DNA of 23,350 bases, taken from the NCBI RefSeq assembly GCF_001279005.1, contig NZ_LGCN01000250.1, positions 1-23,350 on the forward strand, written 5' to 3'. This DNA comes from Streptomyces caelestis (GTDB lineage Bacteria > Actinomycetota > Actinomycetes > Streptomycetales > Streptomycetaceae). The notes beneath the pieces were generated by a model. The model was given only the letters and a program-made list of their open reading frames with translations, had not been told where the DNA came from and did not search any database. Both the position numbers and the translations under genes were made by a program. Positions 7,260-13,575 of this stretch are shown in pieces (position 1 is the first letter of the stretch; every line of letters begins with the position of its first letter).

Positions 7260-7285
7260 GGACGTGCCGGGCGCCCCGGGCGTCC
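7260..7285. terminator. bidirectional hairpin between mqnD and the cold-shock gene
   Basis: GGACG, TG, CCGGG, CGC loop, CCCGG, G, CGTCC: two stacked 5-bp stems with a small internal loop, filling the gap between two convergent stops. It can serve both transcripts. Confidence 0.5.
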
Positions 7286-7668
7286 TAGACGTCCAGCTGG
7301 TCGGCGACCGCGCGGAGCAGGCCGGCGATCTTCTTCCCGGCCGCGCGGTCGGGGTAGCGGCCCCGTTCCAGGGGCTGCGTGATGCCCTCCAGCAGGGTCG
7401 TCAGGTCCTGGACGATGGAGGCCAGCTCGTCCGGCTTCTTGCGCTGGGCCGCCGCGACCGACGGGGTCGGGTCCAGGACGGTCAGGGAGAGGGCCTGGTC
7501 GCCGCGCTGTCCGGCGACCACGCCGAACTCCACGCGTTGGCCCGGCTTGAGGGCCTCGACTCCGGCGGGGAGGACCGAGGAATGCACGAAGACGTCGCCG
7601 CCGTCGTCACGGGAGAGAAAGCCGAAGCCCTTCTCACTGTTGAACCACTTGACCTTGCCGGTGGGCAC
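7285..7668 (-). CDS. cold-shock domain protein with C-terminal helical extension
   Basis: 127 residues from GTG at 7666-7668, with a GAGGAC ribosome site. Residues 1-66 are a complete cold-shock domain: GKVKWFNSEKGFGFLSRDD contains RNP1 (KGFGFL), and DVFVHSS is RNP2. The proteins bind single-stranded RNA/DNA and act as RNA chaperones. Ordinary Csp proteins are about 67-70 residues. Here an extra 55-60 residues (QRKKPDELASIVQDLTTLLEGITQPLERGRYPDRAAGKKIAGLLRAVADQLDV) form a mostly helical tail. This long form is a recurrent actinobacterial type seen near the mqn genes. It has a good promoter and a leader of about 85 bases. Confidence 0.92.
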   Translation of the reverse strand: MPTGKVKWFNSEKGFGFLSRDDGGDVFVHSSVLPAGVEALKPGQRVEFGVVAGQRGDQALSLTVLDPTPSVAAAQRKKPDELASIVQDLTTLLEGITQPLERGRYPDRAAGKKIAGLLRAVADQLDV

Positions 7669-7759
7669 GTCCGTCCTCGTCCTCGTACTCGTAGGGAAAA
7701 CTGCTTCGGAAATCGGCTCTGGATAGCACGCGGGCGGGCCCGATGACCCGCCGACACCA

Positions 7760-7787
7760 AGGCTAATGGTCTTCAGGCCGCTGACAA
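7760..7787 (-). promoter_or_regulatory. housekeeping-type promoter of the cold-shock gene
   Basis: Read on the - strand: TTGTCA (7787-7782), 16 bases, TAGCCT (7765-7760). This is a good vegetative promoter. Transcription from about 7753 would give a leader of about 85 bases before GTG 7668. Confidence 0.6.
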
Positions 7788-7820
7788 GACGTCACCCGGT
7801 TGTTCCTTCGCGCTGGGAAC

Positions 7821-7832
7821 TACCCTGGTCCG
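7821..7832 (+). promoter_or_regulatory. -10 box for a leaderless transcript
   Basis: TACCCT (7821-7826) is 6 bases before GTG 7833, and there is no Shine-Dalgarno. TTGTTC (7800-7805) is a possible -35, with a 15-base spacer. Confidence 0.5.
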
Positions 7833-8117
7833 GTGCGTGACAAAACCCAAGCGAATTCCCCCGCGCCCGGTGACGGCCTGGTCCGTGCCGGCGGCATCGT
7901 CTTCTTCGTCGGCGCCGTGGCCACTCTGGTCACCGTGGCCCCGTTGTTCCTCGGTACGACGCCCTTTCCGACGTACATGTTCGGGCTGAGCATGTTCATG
8001 GCCGTCGGATTCCTGATGGCCGGCGCGGGCGTACTGCGTTCGGTCGCGGCGGGGCGCCGTCGGGCGCGGGCCGGACAGGTTTCCGGGCCGGTTTCCGGTC
8101 AGTTGTCCGAGCGGTAG
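7833..8117 (+). CDS. small two-helix membrane protein
   Basis: 94 residues from GTG 7833 (MRDKTQANSPAPGDGLVRAGG...). The start is set by the -10 box immediately upstream, which makes the earlier in-frame ATG 7800 unlikely. There are two hydrophobic segments, GGIVFFVGAVATLVTVAPLFL and TYMFGLSMFMAVGFLMAGAGVL, followed by a basic cytoplasmic RSVAAGRRRARAG tail. No family is recognised beyond a small conserved Streptomyces membrane protein. The gene runs divergently from the cold-shock gene, and its last 19 bases overlap the 3' end of the convergent HAD gene. Confidence 0.75.
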   Translation: MRDKTQANSPAPGDGLVRAGGIVFFVGAVATLVTVAPLFLGTTPFPTYMFGLSMFMAVGFLMAGAGVLRSVAAGRRRARAGQVSGPVSGQLSER

Positions 8118-8728
8118 TCCGAAAACCACCGGGGGAATTCCGTCAGACCGGTGAGGACGACGTCCGCGCCGGCCTCGCGCAGCGCGTCGGGGCCGTACGG
8201 GCCGGTGGCGACCGCGACGGACAGCGCGCCGGCGGTCCGCGCGCCGCGCACGTCGCCCAGGTGGTCGCCGACGTAGACGGTGGCCCCGTGCTCGCGCAGC
8301 GCGAGCGCCTTCCGTTCGGCCCACAGGTCGCCGATCACGGCGTCCGGCTCGATCCCGAGGTGGGCCAGGTGCAGCTTGGCGTTGGGCTCGTACTTGGCGG
8401 TGACGACGATCGCGCGTCCGCCCGCCTCCCGTACGGCCGCCATCGCCTCCCGGGCGCCGGGCAGGGCGGGCGTGGGCGCGATGGCGTACACCGGGTACAT
8501 CTCCCGGTACAGGTCCGCCATCTCGTCGACCCGCTCGGCCGGGAACCAGTTGACCAGCTCGTCCACCAGCGGCGGCCCGAGCCGGCTGACCGCGAGGTCG
8601 GCGTCGATGTACGTCCCGGTCCGCTCGGCCAGTGCGAGGTAGCAGGCGCGGATGCCGGGGCGGGAGTCGATGAGCGTCATGTCGAGGTCGAAGCCGACGG
8701 TGGGCGGGAGGGGGGTGCTGGTGGCCAT
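8099..8728 (-). CDS. HAD-family hydrolase / phosphatase
   Basis: 209 residues from the ATG at 8726-8728 (MATSTPLPPTVGFDLDMTLID); ATG at 8735-8737 adds MAR and is equally possible, since neither has a clear ribosome site. HAD motif I is FDLDMTLID (nucleophile D14, acid D16), motif II is VVTAK, motif III is the Lys in KYEPNAKLHL, and motif IV is VGDHLGDVRGA. The helical insert after motif I marks subfamily I, as in phosphoglycolate phosphatases (Gph-like). It probably dephosphorylates a small cytoplasmic metabolite; the substrate cannot be read from the sequence. It is convergent with, and overlaps, the small membrane-protein gene. A gene-free repeat cluster lies upstream. Confidence 0.88.
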   Translation of the reverse strand: MATSTPLPPTVGFDLDMTLIDSRPGIRACYLALAERTGTYIDADLAVSRLGPPLVDELVNWFPAERVDEMADLYREMYPVYAIAPTPALPGAREAMAAVREAGGRAIVVTAKYEPNAKLHLAHLGIEPDAVIGDLWAERKALALREHGATVYVGDHLGDVRGARTAGALSVAVATGPYGPDALREAGADVVLTGLTEFPRWFSDYRSDN

Positions 8729-8765
8729 GCGAGCCATTGTGCCCAACGCCTGCGGCGGGCCACCG

Positions 8766-8798
8766 CGCCACAGCTGCGGGCAGTCGTGCCGCTGGGGC
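8766..8798. repeat. interspersed element containing GGGCAGTCGTGCC, first copy
   Basis: The string GGGCAGTCGTGCCGCTGGGGCG (first 20 bases: GGGCAGTCGTGCCGCTGGGG) from 8778 also appears at 23316-23336 near the other end of the window. GGGCAGTCGTGCC alone recurs at 8862-8874. It is a dispersed short intergenic repeat of the Streptomyces type. Confidence 0.65.
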
Positions 8799-8861
8799 GA
8801 GCCGCCGCGCCACAGCCGCGAGCCGCCGCGCCACAGCCGCGAGCCGCCGCGCCACAGCTGC
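8799..8861. repeat. three tandem copies of a 21-bp unit
   Basis: The unit GAGCCGCCGCGCCACAGCCGC occurs at 8799-8819, 8820-8840 and 8841-8861, the last with one C-to-T change. The array is bracketed by two copies of CACAGCTGCGGGCAGTCGTGCC (8770-8790 and 8853-8874 region), so it looks like internal amplification of part of that element. Confidence 0.85.
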
Positions 8862-8872
8862 GGGCAGTCGTG

Positions 8873-8957
8873 CCTCCCCCAGTGCCTGAACGGCCTGGGA
8901 GGTACCCCCAGGGCGATGGGGGTCCCCCCGCTCGAGCGAAGCCGAGAGTGGGGGAGG
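8873..8957. repeat. 85-bp MITE-like interspersed repeat with 9-bp terminal inverted repeats
   Basis: The ends are CCTCCCCCA (8873-8881) and TGGGGGAGG (8949-8957), exact inverted repeats. Inside are a hairpin ACCCCCA-GGGCGA-TGGGGGT (8904-8923) and the palindrome CGCTCGAGCG (8929-8938) followed by AAGCCGAGAG. I recognise the CTCGAGCGAAGCCGAGAG core as a sequence found many times in Streptomyces intergenic DNA (from memory, not searched). It has no coding capacity. Confidence 0.75.
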
Positions 8958-9222
8958 GTGGGCGCAGCGGCACCTGGCAAGCGCCGTGAGCGCGGTCGGA
9001 CCCCCGGGTTGGATCGCCCCCGCCGCCCCTTCCCTTCCCGTCCCCCCGGGGGCGCTGCCCCCGGACCCCCGCTCCTCAAACGCCGGAGGGGCTGGATGCA
9101 GCCGGAGGAGCTGAGTTCGACCGAGGGGTCGAGTTCGGCCAAGGGGGTTGGAGACAGCCGAGAGGGCTGGATGCAGCCGAGGGAGCCGGACGTGGTCGAG
9201 AGAGCCGGACGCAGTCGGCGGC
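8958..9222. repeat. rest of the gene-free repeat cluster upstream of the 9223 gene's 3' end
   Basis: No gene is supported here. CCGGGGG-CGCTG-CCCCCGG (9046-9064) is a 7-bp hairpin, followed by ACCCCCGCTCCTCAAACGCC, which I recognise as another frequent Streptomyces intergenic string. Two near-identical copies of GAGGGGCTGGATGCAGCCG start around 9086 and 9162. The hairpin could also terminate the - strand gene that stops at 9223. Confidence 0.55.
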
Positions 9223-10233
9223 TCAGCGTTGGCGCTGGGAGCGCCAGACCAGGAACAGGGCCGTGGCGAGGGCCGCGGCCCGGATGACCCACGGCCACGT
9301 CTCGGAGATCGCCTCGTTCATCCGGCCCTCGGGGACGGGGGCGCCCCAGCGGCCCTCCGTCCTGCCCCAGAGCCAGACGACTCCGCCCGCGAGCGCGAGG
9401 CCGGGGAGGACGACCACCGCCCACTTGATCTCCGCCTGGGTCAGGCGGCGGGAGGCGTAGGCGATGAGCCAGCCCAGGATCAGGGCGCGCCAGTCGCCGA
9501 TCACGGTCCCCGCGACCAGCAGACCGGCGGCGAGCAGGAGCAGGGGGTTGCTCCAGCGGCCGGAGGGGAGGCGCGGGAGGAAGCGGCGGCGGGAGGCGGC
9601 GGCGGGCTCCGCCGCGGGGGCGGCGGGGGCCGGGCCGGGCGGCGTCTCCTCCGGCTTCTCCTCCTTCGCCGGGGGCGGCTTGAGGAGTTCGGGGATCTCG
9701 ACGCCGCCGACGAAGCCCGGCACCTCGTCGCCGACGCCGAACGCGCTGCCGTCCACCCGCCACCAGTCGGGCCGGCCGGCGCTGTCGCCGAGTTCGTCCG
9801 TGCCGGCCCGGTGCGGCGGGGACGGCACGCCGACGGGGGCGGGGCCGCCGTCCGGCGTCCCGGTCGGGCGGGGACGGGGCACGATCCGGCGCAGCACGCC
9901 CTTCGGGCGGCCCTCGCGGCCCTCGCGGGCCCCGGCGCCGCGTTCCGGCTCCCGCTGCACCGGGACGGCGGCGGGCGGCGCGGGGACGGCGGGGGCGGGG
10001 GCGGGGGCGTCCTCGGCCGCCGTGACGACCTCGGTCGGCGTGCCCATGCGGGAGATGATGCGGCGGACCGCGGCGGGCGAATCGACCACGGCCTTCGCCC
10101 GGCGCCGGTCGATCTCGTCGCGCAGCTCGGCGACCAGCCGCATGCGGGCCGCCGACGGCAGCTGCCGCTGCTGCGCCACGTCGCCGACGCGGCTCAGATA
10201 CTCGTAGACGACCTGGTCGCTCTCGATACCCAC
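9223..10233 (-). CDS. membrane protein with N-terminal helical prefix domain and Pro/Ala-rich linker
   Basis: 336 residues from GTG at 10231-10233 (MGIESDQVVYEYLSRVGDVAQQ), with GGAGGGGAC just upstream. Residues 1-70 (AARMRLVAELRDEIDRRRAKA...RRIISRMGTPTEVV) resemble the HAAS/permease-prefix helical modules in membrane proteins coupled to PadR-type regulators. Residues about 75-235 are a Pro/Ala/Gly-rich cytoplasmic linker, probably disordered. The C-terminal 100 residues hold about four membrane segments (PLLLLAAGLLVAGTVIGDW, ALILGWLIAYASRR, WAVVVLPGLALAGGVVWLW, WVIRAAALATALFLVWRS). Function unknown. It is divergent from the 10351 gene across 117 bases. The frame stays open far upstream, but only because of GC bias. 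Confidence 0.8.
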   Translation of the reverse strand: MGIESDQVVYEYLSRVGDVAQQRQLPSAARMRLVAELRDEIDRRRAKAVVDSPAAVRRIISRMGTPTEVVTAAEDAPAPAPAVPAPPAAVPVQREPERGAGAREGREGRPKGVLRRIVPRPRPTGTPDGGPAPVGVPSPPHRAGTDELGDSAGRPDWWRVDGSAFGVGDEVPGFVGGVEIPELLKPPPAKEEKPEETPPGPAPAAPAAEPAAASRRRFLPRLPSGRWSNPLLLLAAGLLVAGTVIGDWRALILGWLIAYASRRLTQAEIKWAVVVLPGLALAGGVVWLWGRTEGRWGAPVPEGRMNEAISETWPWVIRAAALATALFLVWRSQRQR

Positions 10234-10264
10234 GAAGTCCCCTCCGGGACGGATGCGTCGGGAC

Positions 10265-10281
10265 ACCGTCGCCCGACGGTA
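10265..10281 (-). promoter_or_regulatory. palindrome overlapping a possible -10 box of the 9223-10233 gene
   Basis: ACCGTCG-CC-CGACGGT (10265-10280) is perfect. On the - strand it contains TACCGT (10281-10276), a possible -10. A repressor site is a reasonable but untested reading. Confidence 0.35.
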
Positions 10282-10337
10282 CCCCGAGTGGGGCCGACCG
10301 ACCCAACTCCCGGCACTCCACGGACGTACCCACCCGC

Positions 10338-10350
10338 TAACGTGAGACGG
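10338..10350 (+). promoter_or_regulatory. -10 box for a leaderless transcript
   Basis: TAACGT (10338-10343) lies 7 bases before ATG 10351, and there is no Shine-Dalgarno. No -35 box is clear. Confidence 0.4.
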
Positions 10351-12915
10351 ATGAGCACCGAGGAGCATCCCGCGGCGGCCCCCCGATCCCTCGCCGAGGC
10401 CCTCCGGGGGCGGGACGACGTCTCCCTGGCCGCGCTGCTGCGCAGCCGGCCGGACCTCATCACGCCCGTGCCCACCGACCTCACCCAGCTCGCCACCCGC
10501 GCCGGCACCCGTGCCTCGGTCGTACGGGCGCTGGAGCGGCTGGACCGGTTCACGCTGCAGACGGCGCAGGCGCTGGCCGTGGCGGCGGACCCGGCGTCGT
10601 ACGAGGAGCTGCTCGGGCTGCTGGCCGGCGACGAGGGCGACCCGGTGGTCGCCGCCGCGCTGCCGCACGCGCTCGGCGGCTTGCGCGAGCAGGCGCTGGT
10701 GTGGGGCGGCGACGACCGGCTGCGGCTGGTCCGCACCGCCCGCGAGCTGCTGGCGCCGTCGCCGCAGCACCCGTCGCCGACCGGGCTCGGCCCGACGGTG
10801 CGGGAGGCCACGGCGGGGATGTCGCCGGGGCGGATCCAGGAGATCGTGGCGACGGTGGGACTGCCGTCGACGCACGACTCGGTGTCCGCCGTGACCTCCC
10901 TGACCGCCCTGTTCGCCGACCCGGCGCGGATGTCCGCGCTGCTCGACGAGGCGCCGGCCGAGTCCGTGGAGGTGCTGGAGCGGCTGGTGTGGGGGCCGCC
11001 GTACGGGCAGGTCACCGCCGATCCCGCGCCCCGGCTGCGCTGGCTCCTGGACCGGGGGCTGCTGCTGCCGACGGCGCCCGGGACGGTCGTCCTGCCGCGC
11101 GAGGTGGCGCTGCGGCTGCGGGCCGGGCGGGCGCACCGGACGCCGGAGCCGCTGCCTCCGCCCGTCGAGGCCGCCGCCGCGCACCGTCCGCGGATGGTGG
11201 ACGCGACGGCGGCCGGGCAGGCGTACACGGCGCTGTCGACCGTCGAGGAGCTGCTGAAGGACTGGCACGAGGGCGGCCCGGCGGTGCTGCGGGCCGGCGG
11301 GCTGAGCGTGCGGGACCTGAAGCGGACCGCCGTCGCGCTGGACGTGACCGAGCCGGTGGCCGCGTTCTGGGTGGAACTCGCCTACGCGGCCGGGCTGCTG
11401 GCCTCCGACGGGGAGGCGGACGAGCGGTACGCGGCGACCCCGGCGTACGACGAGTGGCGCGAGCGGCCCGCCGCGGAGCGGTGGGCGCAGTTGGTCACGG
11501 CGTGGCTGGCGGCGACGCGGACGCCGGGGCTGGTCGGCGGGCGGGACGCGAAGGACCGCACGCTGTCGGCCCTGGGCCCGGGCCTGGACCGCTCGGCGGC
11601 CCCGGAGGTACGGCACCGGGTCCTGACCCTGCTGGCCGGCCTTCCGGAGGGGGCGGCTCCGGCCCCGGAGTCGGTCCTGGCGCGGCTGCGCTGGGAGCGC
11701 CCGCCGCGCGGGGGCGGGCGGGGCCTCGCCGGTGCGGGAGCGGGGGACGGTGAGGATCTGCGGGCGCGGATCGCGCGGTGGACGCTCTCCGAGGCGGAGA
11801 TGCTCGGGATCACCGGACGCGGCGCCCTGGCCGCGCACGGGAGGGCGCTGATCGGCGCGCCCGCGGCCCGGCGGGCGGAGGCGGAGCCCGCGGGGCCGGG
11901 CGACAAGCTGCCCGTGCGTCACAGGAGCGCCCCGGCGCCGGCGCCGCCCTCCTCCGCCGAACAGGCCACGGCCGCCGCTGCCGCCGCCCGGCTGCTCGCG
12001 CCGCTGCTGCCCGAACCGCTGGACCACGTGCTCCTCCAGGCCGATCTGACGGCGGTGGCGCCGGGCCCGCTGGAGCGGCCGCTCGCCGACATGCTGGGGG
12101 TCCTCGCGGACGTGGAGTCGAAGGGTGGCGCGACCGTCTACCGGTTCACGCCCGGCTCGGTACGGCGTGCCCTGGACGCCGGGCAGACCGCCTCCGACCT
12201 GCACGCCTTCCTCACCGCGCACTCCCGTACGCCGGTGCCGCAGCCGCTGGCGTACCTCATCGACGACGTCGCCCGCAGGCACGGGCACCTGCGGGTGGGC
12301 GCCGCCTCGGCCTACGTCCGCTGCGACGACGACGCCGTGCTCAGCGAGATCCTCGCCGACAAGCGGGCCGCGGGGCTGGGCCTGCGCCGGCTGGCCCCGA
12401 CCGTGCTGGCCGCGCAGGCCGGTCCGGCCGGTCTGCTGGAAGGGCTGCGCGCGATGGGGTTCGCGCCGGCCGCCGAGTCGGCGGAGGGCGATGTGGTGAT
12501 CGCCCGAACCGACGCCCACCGCACCCCGCCGCGCACCCCTCCCGCGCCGGTCCCGGAAGGGCCGCCGGTCCCCGACGACACCCTCCTCACGGCGGCGCTC
12601 CGCGCCGTCCGCGCCGGCGACCTCGCCTCCACCGCCCCGCGCAAACCGGCCGCCGGGGGCGACCCGGGCCGCGGGGAGCCGCCCCGTACGACCGCCGCCG
12701 AGACCCTCGCCACCGTGCAGGCCGCCGTCCTCACCGGCGAGGCGCTGTGGATCGGCTACGTCGACGCCGAGGGCGGCGCCAGCCGGCGCGTCATCGCCCC
12801 GGTCCGGGTCGAGGGCGGCTTCGTCACGGCGTACGACCACACCGCGGACGAGGTGCGTACGTATCCGCTGCACAGGATCACGGGGGTCGCGGAGCTGGCG
12901 GACGGCGAGAGCTGA
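10351..12915 (+). CDS. XPB/Ssl2-like helicase-associated protein (Helicase_C_3 type) with WYL-like C-terminus
   Basis: 854 residues from ATG 10351 (MSTEEHPAAAPRSLAEAL). It matches the large actinobacterial helicase-associated proteins that occur with XPB-type helicases: an N-terminal helical region (LTQLATRAGTRASVVRALERLDRFTLQTAQALAV), central winged-helix-like repeats (LRRLAPTVLAAQ and LAYLIDDVARRHGHLRVGAASAYVRCDD, the latter matching the XPB/Ssl2-like helicase domain), and no Walker A or DEAD box, so it should not hydrolyse ATP. Residues about 785-850 (VQAAVLTGEALWIGYVDAEGG...RRVIAPVRVEGGFVTAYDH...RTYPLHRITGVAEL) follow the WYL-domain pattern that binds nucleic acids or nucleotides. The XPB helicase gene lies 660 bases downstream on the same strand, supporting a shared DNA-repair or recombination role (inference). 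Confidence 0.85.
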   Translation: MSTEEHPAAAPRSLAEALRGRDDVSLAALLRSRPDLITPVPTDLTQLATRAGTRASVVRALERLDRFTLQTAQALAVAADPASYEELLGLLAGDEGDPVVAAALPHALGGLREQALVWGGDDRLRLVRTARELLAPSPQHPSPTGLGPTVREATAGMSPGRIQEIVATVGLPSTHDSVSAVTSLTALFADPARMSALLDEAPAESVEVLERLVWGPPYGQVTADPAPRLRWLLDRGLLLPTAPGTVVLPREVALRLRAGRAHRTPEPLPPPVEAAAAHRPRMVDATAAGQAYTALSTVEELLKDWHEGGPAVLRAGGLSVRDLKRTAVALDVTEPVAAFWVELAYAAGLLASDGEADERYAATPAYDEWRERPAAERWAQLVTAWLAATRTPGLVGGRDAKDRTLSALGPGLDRSAAPEVRHRVLTLLAGLPEGAAPAPESVLARLRWERPPRGGGRGLAGAGAGDGEDLRARIARWTLSEAEMLGITGRGALAAHGRALIGAPAARRAEAEPAGPGDKLPVRHRSAPAPAPPSSAEQATAAAAAARLLAPLLPEPLDHVLLQADLTAVAPGPLERPLADMLGVLADVESKGGATVYRFTPGSVRRALDAGQTASDLHAFLTAHSRTPVPQPLAYLIDDVARRHGHLRVGAASAYVRCDDDAVLSEILADKRAAGLGLRRLAPTVLAAQAGPAGLLEGLRAMGFAPAAESAEGDVVIARTDAHRTPPRTPPAPVPEGPPVPDDTLLTAALRAVRAGDLASTAPRKPAAGGDPGRGEPPRTTAAETLATVQAAVLTGEALWIGYVDAEGGASRRVIAPVRVEGGFVTAYDHTADEVRTYPLHRITGVAELADGES

Positions 12916-12963
12916 CCCGTTCGGGTGTACGGCGGGCTCCATGCACGCCACGCCGGGCCGTTC

Positions 12964-12986
12964 CCCCCGATGAGCGAGATCGGGGG
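12964..12986 (+). terminator. hairpin after the helicase-associated gene
   Basis: CCCCCGAT (12964-12971), loop GAGCGAG, ATCGGGGG (12979-12986), 49 bases after the stop codon. Confidence 0.5.
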
Positions 12987-13091
12987 CCGTCGCGCATCGC
13001 GCGGTGGGCCGTCGGGCAGCCACCGGGTGTCCTGAACGGGCCCGGAAGCCACCGCGGTCCGTCCGCACGCGACAGAAAGGAGGTCCCCCGC

Positions 13092-13145
13092 GTGCCGTTC
13101 GTCGCGTTGCCGCAGCGGTCGGGGTCGGCCTCGGCGGAGGCGTGA
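13092..13145 (+). CDS. 17-residue ORF behind a near-perfect Shine-Dalgarno
   Basis: AGAAAGGAGGT (13073-13083) is close to full complementarity with the 16S rRNA 3' end, followed after 8 bases by GTG 13092. The frame encodes MPFVALPQRSGSASAEA and stops at TGA 13143-13145. This is the strongest ribosome site in the window, yet the product is tiny. It could be a leader peptide, a small protein, or the relic of a gene cut short by a stop. No family match is possible at this length. Confidence 0.35.
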   Translation: MPFVALPQRSGSASAEA

Positions 13146-13575
13146 CCTCCCGACACGTTCCGGGTCCCGACACGTCTCGCGTTCCGCGTTCCGTGTTCGA
13201 TCCGTTCCTCGTTCCGATCCGTTTTCCGTTTCTCGTTCCGATCCGTTTCTCGTTCACGGCGGGCCGGTCCCTCGTTCCCGGGACCGGCCCGTTCCCGTCG
13301 GCCGAGGACGAAGGGGGTCCCGTGCCTTCCGCGTTCCGTGCGGCGGCCGCCCGGCTCTCTCCGCTCTCGCGCTCGGCGCGGTGCTCCCCCCGGCCGCCGG
13401 GGAAGCCGCTCGCCGCCAAGGGGGGTGACCCTTCGGGGGCCCTGGTGAACAACCTCACGCCGTCCCCGCCGAAGTGACCCGGTCCGCTCGAAACCACCGG
13501 CGCGCGCGATCGGGCAGACTGGAGGTTTGGCCGTGCAGTGCCCGTGCCGAGCCCGTCGCAGAAAGGCAGCCGCGC
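13146..13575. other. structured gene-poor spacer upstream of the XPB helicase
   Basis: No full gene is supported. GTTCC occurs about nine times between 13157 and 13337. A 24-bp direct repeat starts at 13208 and 13232 (CTCGTTCCGATCCGTTT). A perfect 11-bp hairpin spans 13260-13291, with arms GGGCCGGTCC and GGACCGGCCC and a loop that repeats CTCGTTCC. A second GTG at 13322, behind AAGGGGGT, opens a short frame whose neighbour frame reads like a signal peptide. The XPB promoter should lie near the 3' end, but no clear boxes were found. Confidence 0.5.

Noticed and set aside
8799..8861. CRISPR array
   Set aside because: The units are directly adjacent with no spacers, only three copies, and there are no cas genes.
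8677..8973. Heptad-repeat protein encoded by the 21-bp array on the - strand
   Set aside because: The repeats follow dispersed intergenic elements with hairpins, and there is no ribosome site or family match.
13004..13477. 157-codon frame spanning the spacer before XPB
   Set aside because: Its translation is Arg/Pro/Ser-rich with repeats that follow the GTTCC DNA repeats rather than protein constraint, and it has no ribosome site at its first ATG.
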